From Moniliophthora roreri (lineage: Eukaryota; Basidiomycota; Agaricomycetes; Agaricales; Marasmiaceae), in contig LATX02000046.1 in the NCBI GenBank assembly GCA_001466705.2, forward strand, positions 310,001-374,000: a stretch of DNA of 64,000 nucleotides, in the 5' to 3' direction. A program made the position numbers and the translations under genes. Positions 22,107-33,968 of this stretch are shown one piece after another. The notes under the pieces are model-generated. The model had not been told where the DNA came from. It saw only the letters and a program-made list of their open reading frames with translations, and ran no database searches. How positions within the stretch are numbered: the first letter of the stretch is position 1; every line of letters begins with the position of its first letter.

Positions 22107-23860
22107 ATGTCTGGGGGTGATACATATTCATGGGGCAGCAACGCAAGTGTAAAAGGACACCATATCCGACGAGGTGAGTTAGGAATACACAGACTCTGGG
22201 ATCTCGACCGCTAACTGTGGGTTTGCAGTTCGAGTATATGAAACGCTGTCACAGAACCTCTCAGAGTGGCAATGGCATTGGCACAACGAGGATTCGGTCC
22301 GTCGATGGCACCGTTTCACTCGAAGAACAATCTCCACTGTCAAAGTTCATCCCCACCAATCATCAAAATTCACAATGTTCACGTACGAAGGCGAGGATGC
22401 GCACGAGGCTTGGGAGAGGGATTTCAAGCAGTCCCTCGCGTGCCGCGTTGGTCTCTATTGCTCTAGAAAGAAGGAGGAATTTTGCTGATCATTTCATAGT
22501 CAGTCAGGTCTATTGCAACTCTGGTATCAATCAATCAGATATTCCAATGTTGATATTTCACCATGGTGCGCATCTCCAGCTCCTCTCTCTCCCTCTCACA
22601 ACGACGTATTCTGAATCTGAACACACGGAACTGATCCCAGCAGTGCATTTTTTCACGGGCTCGCTCTGGATTACATTTGCTACCTGGTGGCCAGTACTGA
22701 TATCAACATTGAATCTCACACACTGAAGCTGAAAGGAACTTGCAGAAGAACAAGAAGCGTTGGTGGGAAAACCTATGATTGGATATGAGCAGCGATGTTC
22801 TTTACGATGGGCCTGCCGGACCTGAGTTTCCTGTTCTGGGTACGTATACAGACACATCTGTCGTTCCATTCGTTCCTTCGGTCTTGGACATGCAGGAGGA
22901 GGCGACCTCCTTTAGATTCTTCAGCCAGTTTGGATTAAATGTGGACCGCAGCATGTTAATATGGGCTGTGGATTCCCAGACAGAAGTTCTTCGACGACTT
23001 GTTGCCAAAGATGACAGAAGGCTATCAATTTGAAGACAACGATCGCACCGACTGGAGGACTGACTATCCTTTCTTGTAATCCCTTTGGCGAGACCCACCT
23101 TGCCATCTTTCTGTCGACATCGTGGGCGGGTCACGTTTTGACGCAGTCTACTTGCCTGGGTTGGAGCCTGTGATCAGGCCGCCACCACAAGCATCCACGT
23201 TATGGAGGTGGGTGGGCACGAAGGGGTTAATGGAGGGGACACAACTTGATGGTGGACTGACGCGATTAGTACGAACCCGGCTCTTCCACAATCTGGGCTG
23301 ATTTTCCGCAGCTTTAGGTGGATCAGTCAATGGAGGTACGTTGGCGTCACAGCTAGACTTGATTGGGAAGCGTCCTGGGAAGGCTGGTTGTCCCAATCCT
23401 CTGCATGACTGAGATGGCGGGATGCCAGGAAAGCTTCCGTAGCTGAGTCATCCCTTTCGAACGAGAAGAATGCTCACCTTCCTTTGTGGTGCTTGTTGTA
23501 GTGGATCTATTCTGGAGCTGCATCTACCGAACATGAATCCGAGGCATATGACATTGACCGCTGCAATGCTGCTGAGGAAACCCCGTGTGCAACGGTCTGC
23601 CTCTTCCTCTATTCTCCTCCCATGACCATATCGGAGCTCATATTATGGAAGATGGACACACCCATTTCTGGTCTTGTGATGAGGCTGGCCATTCGAGAAC
23701 ACCAGAAGAGGAGTGGGAGCGATGGGACCTTCTTGCGCTTACTCCGGACGTCAATACTACTTATCTAATCAGATGGCCTCCCCACATCTACGCCGCCCTC
23801 AACGAATGGCAAATTATCGGAGGCTTTGACGCCAGTACCGCCGATTGGGTACAATAGATG
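22107..23860 (+). pseudogene. Uncharacterised, possibly decayed multi-exon gene
   Basis: Family not recognised. A plausible beginning is MSGGDTYSWGSNASVKGHH at 22107, spliced (GTGAGT near 22171 to TTTGCAG near 22228) into VRVYETLSQNLSEWQWHWHN and KFTMFTYEGEDAHEAWERDF. Later coding-like pieces are MFFTMGLPDLSFLFW (22796 on), FFDDLLPKMTEGYQFED followed by TDWRTDYPFL and a stop at 23076, then RFDAVYLPGLEPVIRPPP (about 23130-23300). The last is RTPEEEWERWDLLAL and TTYLIRWPPHIYAAL, ending at 23857. The pieces look protein-like and some have good splice sites, but stops and frame changes between them prevent a single clean model. It is either two small genes or one disabled gene. Confidence 0.35.
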
Positions 23861-25738
23861 AGCTATCCAAATCTCGAAATTGCTGTGGCAAAGAAGGATA
23901 ATCGATGCGAGGAAACCATCGGACGCCCATGAAAGTCAAGTGCGTTCCTATTCATTACCGTGACTCGAGCTAAATGCTGACACTTGTTGCAGAGAAGTCT
24001 GGGCTGAACTGGCTATGGGGCGCGTTTGCCGGCTCTGATATCAGTGCTTGCGCGTGCTGGGACTCAGTACTTAGTGTCTAGATGACTTGATTGTCATTTC
24101 AATGTTTTGTGTATGTATGTGCTCACGTCTAATGCAGACTTTATGAGCACAGAGAAATGTTTACAACCTAGTCTGCTACTGTCCGAAATTCAAGCACCTT
24201 GACCTAGGTCCCTCGATATGTACTCGTGGTATCACCTCACCTGGAGTACGAATGCGATTTGCGCCCCTGCTCATGGCTCCGACAAACCAACATACTAGTT
24301 TCCGCATGTGCTCGCATTCCATATCAGGTACACCAAGAAGCATGCTACCTCTGGCATCTTACTCGAAATTTCAAGCACTCTGACACCTCTTCCTACCCTA
24401 AATAGAAGGCAAATTGCGATTCGGAAATCCATCTTCATATGTGTGTATTGTGCCCTGACTTTTACTACCTATCCCATCTGACCTTTCCCTGACTTCGGGT
24501 CTACTTTGAGCTCCGAGCTCTTCATATGAACTGCAGGAAATCAAGCTACATTCTTCGAGCAAAGTGCCGACCGGCTCATCGTGTCAAAAACTCCCCAGTC
24601 CCCGAACCTCCGATGAGTACTACACGCGGAACGATGTCGAATGCCAACTTTTGCCTCCCATATACGTCTATTTGCGATGCAGAACAATAATACGCAGCTT
24701 GCATTGTCCCATTGTCCATGCTCCATCTAGTAGTAGTAGTAGTAGTAGTTACTCATGGTGAGGACAAGGCAACCCTCGATTTCCGCAGAACGTCCTGCAT
24801 TCTCGATGTTCCGCCCACCCATCGGAAATTGAATCGGGAAATGCACATAAGTATTGTTACTGGACGCTCTTCAGTATGTATTTATGATACTCTATTTATT
24901 TTTGTGGCTGGAGGGCTGCGGGTTTTTCGTCATCGTGTCGAAGTTTGGTGGCGAGCTGCAAGGAGGAGTGATTTTTGGAATTATACGAGGCCTCGTCTAT
25001 CCTTAGCACAGCCAGGAATATACTATCATTCATACTCAACACATTTCCGTTGAAGGCCGGTCCCTAAGCCTGCAATCAAAGCTCCATGAGCCGAAAGCAG
25101 AAATTTGAAAGACTCGGTCCTATAGTTCCGAAATGTAAAACACGACTCCATTGCATTTTAAGCTTTGTAGCCTGCGTACCTGTAGACATCAATGAAGCGC
25201 CAGCAAGAGTACACAAATAACAATTGAGAAAGACGCGCGTTCAGAAAACAATAAGGGTGGCATAACATCACCTTCTTGAGCCCCGCATCTACAAAGTGCA
25301 AAAAAAGACAATTACAACTTAAATACCACCGACTCTGCGCCCTCGTCGTCGTAGCGTCTGTTTCTATTGAGACCTTCCAACACATACGAATGTTTGATCC
25401 GTATCGAACAACTTCCCATGAGTATATTATTACAATTAGCCTTGGACTTTGTATACAACAGGACATTGATGGAGGGATGGGGCAGGCGCAGATGACGTGA
25501 ACATCGTGGGGTTATGATGCTGAATCTATATCCCATGAAAAGGCCGTGATTCATGACAGATGATACAATGTAATATGTGAGGGAGAAGGTCGAAGCTTGA
25601 ACGAATGTCGTGGGATGAAGAGGAAGACAAAAAAAAAAAAAAAGAGGTAGTGTGGAAAGGAAAACGAATAATGATAGATGCAAATGTTGAAAGCACAAGT
25701 CCCGATGTAGAAGTACGAAGAAACCCTTGAGAAATTCC
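23861..25738. other. Long intergenic region with minor repeats
   Basis: About 1.9 kb without a supported gene. It contains a TAG trinucleotide run at about 24727-24749. Two loosely similar blocks about 180 bp apart share CGAAATTCAAGCACCTTGAC (near 24184) and CGAAATTTCAAGCACTCTGA (near 24364). An A-run lies at about 25629-25643. The last few hundred bases are probably 3' untranslated sequence of the BTB-like gene. Confidence 0.4.
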
Positions 25739-26941
25739 TCAGCAAGGCGGGGCAGAATCAAGAGGCGAAATTTTGGCAGGCGAAGGTATAGGAGGTGCAT
25801 AGCGGCCCGCATCTGAAAACGGTATAGTCCAAGACAGTGGTCGGGCGCACTTTGTTCTGCCCCTCGTTGGTTTATCGTCATCCCGGCTGGCCTCCGTGCT
25901 AATGTCCTCCGCGTCAGACGCGCTGTCGTAATCAGAATCGACGCTGTCGTCGTCGCTGTAAATAGTCTCGTCATCCGAATCCGGGCAAGGATGTCTCTCC
26001 CGTTCTGGATGGAGCCATCGGGAGTACCATCTTCCCAAAAAGACTTTGATATCAGTGGGGAGACCAAGGTACTCGACGTTACGAGCTATTCCTTCCCACT
26101 CGATGGAGCCATCCTCAAGGCTGTCCTCGATGAGGGTGAAGTCACCAAAGTACATCCAATGCATGACATGTTCTATCGAAGCGGGATCGGGAACGGGCAG
26201 GAAAAGTACCGGGTGTTCCGACGTAGAGCTGGGAAGTAAACGAGGGAGACGGTCAAATGGAATGGTGAAACGGCCGGATGACGTGCGTAACGGAGAGTTT
26301 GGGGTAGGATATGATGAGGTGCTAATGAGGTCAATTGGAGAAGAGCCGCTGAAGAGCGCTCGGAGGAAACTCGAATGGGCGGAGAGATAATCGGTGTGCA
26401 ACTGCGGATAGATGATTAGCGCTCCATGACAGAGGGAATGTATCAATAAGGCACATACCCTAAGAAACAGTCGAGGAATGAAGTTTAACGATGGTTCGGT
26501 CACTCTGCGACCTAAACCTGAGGGGTCGTAGGAAGGACGAGAAGAGAAAGGAGACGAAGGTCCTCCCGATAGATTCGCTTTGCGAGGGTAAGGCACTGGA
26601 ATGACTAGCAGAACCAAGATGATCTATCAATGACATCGGGTAAGAGTGACGATATGTTCACCTAGAGTACAATCCGCTGTCTCTGGTTTATGCCAGTAAC
26701 ACGGAGCCAAATTATGAAGCTGATCAAGTATGTATTCAAGAGGGACACCAGCCAGTGAAGGGGGAGGGAATGGCTTGGGTACGAAGGAGGACATAACACG
26801 GGGGACAGACTGGGCGTCGTCAACCACAGCCATAGAAGTATCAAACGTGGGTTCGCCAGACCCGCGGCAGCGTTTTGGAGAAAGTGGAGGGTCAACCTCG
26901 AGCTTTTTAATACAGACAGATTGCTTATTGTCCGGCGCCAT
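25739..26941 (-). CDS. BTB/POZ-like fungal protein with acidic C-terminal region
   Basis: About 365 residues in three exons. The start is MAPDNKQSVCIKKLEVDPP. The first exon ends YWHKPETADCTL and the second reads VIPVPYPRKANLSGGPSSP. The third opens LHTDYLSAHSSFLRALFSG, the strand-helix start typical of BTB/POZ folds. It continues RFTIPFDRLPRLLPS, VLFLPVPDPASIEHVMHWMY and GIARNVEYLGLPTDIKVFLG. The C-terminus is an acidic run (DSDDETIYSDDDSVDSDYDS) and then a basic, Pro-rich end, SPLDSAPPC. It may belong to the Agaricomycete group often labelled Clp1-like, but I cannot confirm that. BTB folds mediate protein contacts. Introns at about 26401-26459 and 26605-26660 separate the exons. Confidence 0.65.
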
Positions 26942-28307
26942 GGTTGAGGAAGCTTGACGGGGTAAATCGAATCGAAGGCTGAGAAAGGAAGATTTGACCC
27001 GAAGGAAAGGCGATACGTTTTGAGGCAAAGCCGCCTTTGGGTGGAGAAGGGTGAACGCATTGCATTTTTATAGAGATGCTTGCGCGTCCGGATAAATCAG
27101 TACGTGTCGTGACCCTGTTTGAGGTCGATCTGACAAGTTTTCTCTTTCGGGGATTGATGTCCTCATTGGGCGTTTTTCTTATTGTCCTTCGGACTCCTTC
27201 CACGTTGCCTAGTCAGCGAGCACGCTTGCGAATACGTATGAAGTTGATCCCGGGATCTGCAGGCGGATCCAGCAGTCATAATGATGGTTGAAGCTCGAGT
27301 TTAGTTGAGACCTAGTTGAATGATAGACGTGGTTCAGAGCAAAGGTGGTTGGCCATGCGCGCCTAAGCACTAGGCGATCTGAATCGAGTGTAATTATCCG
27401 AGGTCTTCTTCCAGTCCTCGACGCGATCATGATCATCAAGAACACTGGGAAAATGATAGCGTCAGTAGGGGAATACACTATCGACGAATTACATCAGTGA
27501 TTGACCGTATGGTCAGTACTAGAGGCGACCCATAGGCGACAGCTCAGTGCTCGACATACTATACTACCATCCCTGATGGCATCAAAGAGCGACGACGACA
27601 TGGGTTATAATCCAGCTGATTCATAGCTTTCGCTGAGCGGATGTCTGGGCGTACTGCCGTTCATTGTTGTGCTGGCAGACCTGAGTACTGAGTCGTTATC
27701 TCCTTTTTTTTCGGGGCCACTAGCCGATAATTCCAGATTGGAGAAAGCGGATCGAGATGGATATGTAACAAGATCCAAGACACTAATCTCGCTCTTAAAC
27801 CCCTATACCCCCTCCCACGGCCGATTTAAGAGATGGATAACCGTTCTTGCGACGATTCGAGCCACCTATTATTACTTTCTGCTCCCGATAACGTCATTGA
27901 GCCATGAAAGCCGTCCGATACGGATAAGCCATTGAGCTGTTAACCTTTGGGGGGGTAGTAGAGGACACCCCACTCGATAGAACAAGGTTGCTAGCTTTGG
28001 CTCTACCGTCTTGGGAGTTCCTATTGTAAGTCTAACGGGAAAGCAGGATCTATGTTGCAGGGCCTGACAGCGATATGGGGATGCACACTGCTTGAGCGCC
28101 GCGGCCCCGCCCCAGTGCGCCATCGCAGTTTCAATTTGTTGAGCTTGCCATCTTCAGAAATTGCTGCTTGACGCCAGGCCCAATGCGTCAACAGAGACCG
28201 AGATTTCAAGGTAGATCTTGGAGACTAAAATGCCACGATGCTATCAGCTGGCCTTTGTTACCGTTACTCCATCATCCTCAAATCGCAAAGTTCATTTTCG
28301 CTTGAGT
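26942..28307. promoter_or_regulatory. Divergent intergenic region, BTB-like gene and DAD3
   Basis: About 1.4 kb between divergent genes. No supported gene is seen. The ATG at 28218 upstream of DAD3 opens a frame that does not match the Dad3 protein and is probably leader. Confidence 0.35.
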
Positions 28308-28762
28308 ATGTCCAGCCCGACGCGCCCTGGGACCTCCGATATCTTCGAAACGAACCCGTACGAGGACCATCCGAGCCTGTCTCCGATCGAATCTCAAGTT
28401 CTTTGGGAATACGCCAAACTCGCAGAAAATGTCAAGCAGGTGAGGCTTGTTCTGTCTTTTTGCGCCTTTTGCGTATGGTTTGATCTATCATCTCATCCAG
28501 TTGTCAATGAAAACAAGAAATCTGGGCCAAGATCCGGATGAGACGCTGCTTCCACGGTTGAGGTCTTTGGAGAAGAAAATGGGACTGGTTTTCACCCTTG
28601 TACGTGTCAACCGTTGGTCTTTCCAGTTCATCAAGCTCACGGTCGGTCACCGTTCTGCAGTTCAAAGCTTCAGTGTGGGGTGTAATAAATGAACAACCTG
28701 TCGAACCATCGTACTCCGGATATAGCGATTCGAACAGTGGCGATCAGACCGTCAGACAGTGA
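28308..28762 (+). CDS. DAD3: DASH complex subunit Dad3
   Basis: Small kinetochore protein of the DASH/Dam1 ring that couples chromosomes to spindle microtubules. Three exons (28308-28439, 28501-28599, 28661-28762) encode 110 residues. Both introns are GT-AG with clean ends. The protein reads MSSPTRPGTSDIFETNPYED, LSPIESQVLWEYAKLAENVK, then LPRLRSLEKKMGLVFTL joined to FKASVWGVINEQPVEP. The WEYAKL and LEKKMGLVxTLFKASVWG motifs are characteristic of Dad3. The end is DQTVRQ. Confidence 0.92.
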
Positions 28763-30194
28763 TCTATGAGTTTTTGAACTTTACACCGGCATGATGTGTG
28801 TGTGTGTTACTGCGCTGGTACAACAATTTGGTCCTGATTCCTCTATTTCACATACTCCGCTTCGACAGAATCCGACTGGGTCGCACTTGCTGAATCCGGT
28901 TCGAAAGAGGACGTGGTGGCTCCACGGTCGTCCCGGCGAGTTCTCACTGTCATGTCGATGGCGTATCACGCAGACCTTGCTCGACACGCACCCCAATTTT
29001 CCGGCGTTATTAAGGATCGGAGGACAATAGATCCTAGCTGGAAGACGGACCGCACAGGAACACGTTTTGGACCCACATCCTTGAACAATTGTACACACTG
29101 CAGTCACCATACCCAGTACAAGACTGTTTTGGAGCTATATACGTCGTGAACGTGTAAACAGACCTTTGACCATGACTCGTTGCATACAGGCGATTCAATG
29201 TCGGCAATGGACAATAGAGGTCGCGCTATTGTTTGATGCAGTGTACAATACCCTCTTCAACCCGTTAATTCATCGAAATTGCACAAACTTGACTCGCTCG
29301 CTCGCAGTCATGGAGTACCCGCTGCCTAGCGGCATGCCGTGTGTCTGAGTCACAGATGCTTAGGTGATTGCCCTATGTCTTCGTACTACACCACCACCAA
29401 AAACGACCCTGTGCCATCCCAAATTCTGCTAGAATATCGGGAAGAGATAGACTAGAATGCTCCTAGCGATACTAATGATTAACTTGTTACGTGCAAGAGA
29501 ATGGTAGCAGTGTATCGATCAGTGTCTGTACTAGTCACGCCAAGACGAAGAAACGCAGCTATCGTCGACAACATTGAAGAGGACAATGGTTTCTGTATAT
29601 CGGTTTCGGACTGATGTCATGTAAGTCGTAAGAGTAAATGATTGAGCTTGAGACAAAATGCAATCATTTCCATTATTTTCGCAAATAAAGCTAGTGTGCC
29701 CAACAAAGGGAATGCTACTGCCTAAGAATCTGGATGACGCGTGAGATGGTGCACACGGTTTTGCCTTTGACCAAACACCGTCATGATAATGATTAGTCGC
29801 AATGCTTTCGACCACCTATTGGCTTAAAGGCAAAGTCCTCGGATGCGAAGTAGCTTGGGGTTGGGAATAGAAACATCTAGTTCAACCCGGCTCGGGAAGA
29901 CCCTTCGATGCACATTCATGATACAAAGGGAATCTGGCTTACAGCGCCGATGATTCATGTGAGTTTTCCCCATATCCTATGTTATGCTGAAGACTAATAC
30001 TAGCTGATAGTCTGAGTAAACCATCCGTCAGATCTCAGCTCTTGCTCTCGTGGAGCCCCCACGAACCGCGCGCGCGATGATCATGTTTCAAAACGCCTGA
30101 AGCTCTCACATATCCTAACACTACAGATCGCGATATCATTCTTCTGCCGATCGGATCGTGCGTTGCATACTTCTGTATACTGGGCACGCCAGGC
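28763..30194. other. Intergenic region upstream of the decayed NACHT copy
   Basis: About 1.4 kb. Short open stretches occur at 28800-29150 on the + strand (for example PSWKTDRTGTRFGPTS) but none shows a family motif or a convincing start. No repeat recognised. Confidence 0.3.
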
Positions 30195-32505
30195 AGTGGT
30201 GCTGATTCTCAGCAGCTCTTCAAGTGCTGTGGCTGGTCATCAAGAACGTAGGCGCAAGCCACCTTCCATTGCTATCCAGGCACTTGTCGGGGCGCCATAA
30301 ACGTTCTTCACAGGTGGATGTACAGCCCGTTATCGGACCAACCCGTAATGTGGCTTACGGTCCCGCAGGCGCAGGTAAATCAGCGATTGCCCAGACCGAG
30401 GCGGTGAGGGAGGACAAATGAAAGGCTACCTGGTTTCCGAATTCTTCTCCCGAGGAGATCCAAAACGAGGTGTTTCCAAATATCTGTTCTGTCCGTTGCC
30501 TACGGGCTTGCAGCGGGTATTCCAAAGCTTCGGGAGTCAATCGGGAAGGCAGTTAAGGAGAAACCCGTTATTCTACAGTCTACACTTGAAGAACAGTTTC
30601 AGAAGCTCGTTATAGAACCCTGCAAATACCTGGAGCAATCGCGCTATCATCCATGGCTCATCGTCGTTGACGGACTGTATGAGTGCAAGGGAAGTCAGGA
30701 GCAGCAACGCATTCTCTTCTGGCGACTGCTTTTCCCGAACGGATCTGTCTACGTTTCCTCGTATGCAGCAGATCAGAGCCGCACATCCGGGAGGCATTCA
30801 GCGTTGATGGGTTTCGCCCATACCTACGTCGCATCGCCCTGGATGAATCATTTCAACCAGGCTGCGACATCGCCATTTTCCTAGAAAGCGAGTTCAAACG
30901 GATTTCCGGACAAATCCCGGCAATCAATACATCACGTTTCCACAACTATGGCCTGCCCCTTACGTCATCGATGAGTTTGTTGTGCACAAAGCGTCTGGGT
31001 AGTTCATTTATACTGCTACTGTGACCGAATTTGTCGACTAGGATTCGGATCCGTGCACTCAGGTGGAGCGGGTTCTCAACCCCGATATCCACCAAGATCT
31101 GGAGACGAACTCGCCGTTCCATAGGACCTGTCGTCTAACCTTAGCGCTCAAAAGTCCGAGATATTATTTTGAGCAACATTTGGATCCTTATTGTTACTGC
31201 AGAAGCTGATACAATATATCGAGGCGTTCCTGATCCTATCTGCAGAATATGCTACTGTATCTTGACACTCCTTGCGGTCTGGTTACTTTTTCCTCAATGG
31301 CGAGCAGAAGCAGAAAGGTTTTCTTGCGTGTAGGACTCCTCGTATCCTAGAGCATTACTCCCGGGTTTTTCACAAGAATGAAGAGCATGAAGATTATCTC
31401 CAACACGATGATTCGGAGCAGTATGGCTTCACTGGCGACTATCAGGACGAAATTCAACTTTTTTGGTACTCATAGATGTTGCGAAAGTACAGGAAGGCTG
31501 GGGATACTGTTGCTCTAAAAGTGACAACGAATTTTCGAATGCGCTTCAAAATTTGATATTGGTATTTCAGCTCGGGGTTTCTGATTTATCATATGACAAT
31601 CAAGCGACTTGATCCTCTCAGTGACAACACAAGAATGTTCTTTTCAATGGAACCCCTACAGCGGCTACAGGCGTGTTCGCCCTAGTTTTGGATTCAAAGC
31701 ATTGTCATTCACATTGCCAACAGGACTATTCTCCATACAATGACATAAGACAACGCTTCTCTGATTATAGGATAGGCTTTGTCTTGAGATCTGAGGCCCC
31801 GCTCGGGAACCCGAGTCAACTCACCCTGGGTCAGATTTGGCGGGAGATGAGTTGCGTCCCAGCCCACGCGAGGTTAGCGGAAAAGCTCAACCCCACCCTG
31901 CGTTCGGAAACTGGAATTCAAAATCAGAATTTTGTCACACCTTGGCACAGCGTCCAAAGTCAGGCTGAGGGGCTGTATCCAAAATTCTTTCCCTTTTCCT
32001 TTCCCGCTCCCTTCTTGTTCTCAGGCTTGCACCACGGCATCAGCCTTGTTTCTTCTGGAGGGCACAACTCGTGTGGTGACCATAGGAATTGAAAAAAAGC
32101 CATACTTATTGCATGGCATACTAAGACTATACATGCAATTGATGTGACAAGGTTGTGACACGATTAGCCCGGCAAGTTGAGGGTTGAGCGGACTGTCAAT
32201 CCGACCCGCAACCTAACCCAGGGTGAGTTGACTTGGGTTCCCGAGCGAGGCCTGAGACAGTGTCTCGGAGCCGAAAGTCATGACAAATTCCACTTTCGGG
32301 TCTTCGGTTGGAAATGACCGTCGGTTCATCGGTCTACCCGCTTAGATAACAGACGCCTCAGTCTTTCAATAAGAGTACCGGGATACGTACCCTCTGTGGG
32401 CCGTTGTCTCCTTCCCAAGTTTCTCCGGCACATCAAATGCTTCTTGTGCTCTAGTCCTTTCCATCCGAATGTACCGGTCAAACGTCTTCTCTTACTGCCA
32501 AGATG
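30195..32505 (+). pseudogene. Decayed NACHT-NTPase gene interrupted by an inverted-repeat element
   Basis: A disabled relative of the NACHT gene at 53.9-56.4 kb, on the opposite strand. Matching pieces in order: LWLVIKNVGAS (30224), the Walker A region YGPAGAGKSAIAQT (about 30356), SEFFSRGDPKRGVS, and HPWLIVVDGL (Walker B area, about 30650). Then come SEPHIREAFSVDGFRPYLRR (30770 on), FLESEFKRISGQ, the SGYFFLNGEQKQKGFLACRT region (31280 on) and YNDIRQRFSDYRIGF (31736 on). After the inserted element at 31791-32256 the match resumes with DKFHFRV (about 32281) and FHPN with TGQ (about 32460-32480). The frame changes many times and stops interrupt it, so it cannot make the full protein. Confidence 0.85.
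31791..32256. mobile_element. 466 bp non-autonomous element with 41 bp terminal inverted repeats
   Basis: The ends are inverted copies matching at 38 of 41 bases by eye: left 31791-31831 starting CTGAGGCCCCGCTCGGGAAC, right 32216-32256, whose reverse complement starts CTCAGGCCTCGCTCGGGAAC. No transposase frame is inside. It sits in the decayed NACHT gene. No clear target-site duplication could be fixed; TGAGA next to both ends is a candidate. The superfamily is not identified. Confidence 0.75.
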
Positions 32506-33429
32506 CAGGGGATCGAGTGTAATAACCTTTGAACCTGATGCGAGGATTCAGTTGTAGGGCACGAACCACCGTATGGGAGTAACGAGGGGAAGATGATATC
32601 TTTATTCTTCTAACATCGCATTCCTGCTGAACGTATTTGTAGAACTGGATATTCATTGTGGTACAGTGTGCAGGTGGACTCGGATTGAATAGTACGTTGT
32701 ATTGGTAGGTTTTTATAAACATCTTCTATTCGGAAATTGTTGTGGCGTCAGACCGACGAGCTGCGGAAAAGCGTGGTGACGATTAAATAGCCTATTTAAC
32801 TTTGGGTTATTGAAGGTATACGATGAATGAACTCAACCAAATCATCTCACTGTTAGTTCAAAACCCTCTTCCACCCCGGCGTGAAGGGGTCTCGTTCCTA
32901 CACCAAGTGAGTTATGGTTCGAATGTCAGAACGACACCATTGAACAACTCACATCTAATTCACTAGAGTCGTCTTCTCTCCAGTAGGCTACATTTGGTTC
33001 GCGTTTCCAAAAACGGTTTTGTACTACTCGTGCCTGGATATGGAACACTGAATCAGATTTTTGGACAAGCTTCGTGGCCATGGAGGTGCGGACTTACAAC
33101 TACGTCGGGTTCATTGTCCTAAGTGGATGATCGGCATGAGTATATGGAAACCTGAGAGGTCAGTTTTCGACTCACAGGTACGGCGGCTAGAGGACTAGCG
33201 ACCGAGAGAGAAATTAGGGAGAGAAGGAAAAAGGGGAGGTATGATTTAGAGAGCATTCTGGTGCGTTAGAACTTGGTACTAGTGGGATAAAGGATGCCCT
33301 GAGCGATTATTATGCTTATATACAGGGTTTGACTGGTCTTCCAGGGTTTCAGACCTTCAGGAGTCAGGGCTCAGGGGGACGGGCACAAGGAATAGACATG
33401 GCAAAGAAAAGCTTTGGCTTCTTGGAGAA
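32506..33429. other. Intergenic region
   Basis: About 0.9 kb between the decayed NACHT copy and the start of the duplicated amidase segment. No gene or clear repeat recognised. Confidence 0.3.
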
Positions 33430-33968
33430 AGGGATTTATCGCCGAGTCCGAAGCGGATAAATAGCTTGTAGAGCAACTTTGTGTTCCAAGCATGGATACC
33501 AAGGAATATAAACTTCAGTAGGTTAAGCGTAGATGCAGTGACTTTAAGTCTGTACGTATCCAGATGCACCTCATTTACGAAGTTCTCATCCGCCAACAGT
33601 CAGCTTGCTTGATTTCCGAGTCGGTTCACCGAATTGTGGGTGTTCTTGTCCATTTGGTGATGGGCAAGGGCGCAAAAGACTCTGTTTCGGTCTTCGGTAC
33701 CTTGGGGTTTGGGAGTCGCGAGCGGCAAGGTTGGCGTGAAAGAGGCCGAGTCGGGATCGGATCCAAATCCTGTTCGTTTACAGCACTCTGCTGCATTACG
33801 ATCGTCTCACCTTCTATCTCGTGCCTTGGCCTAGGGTGCCATATTGGTACAGCGCGCAGATCGAGACATGACTGTCTTCAAGCTTCACGAACATTTGTAC
33901 TGGGACTTTGACTTATGCCTATTTTTCGATAGAGTTTACAACACCAAGCTTGTGTGTGTGAGGATTCT

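Noticed and set aside
27669..27935. 88-codon + strand frame in the BTB/DAD3 intergenic region
   Set aside because: No motif, no good start context, no splice partner.
32860..32960. Possible tRNA-like B box (GGTTCGAAT near 32934)
   Set aside because: No matching acceptor and anticodon stems could be found around it.
33564..33911. A + strand frame downstream of amidase 1 with a shorter counterpart at 37876-38070
   Set aside because: The two copies share only the first 30 or so codons and then lose frame, so this is duplicated flank, not a conserved protein.
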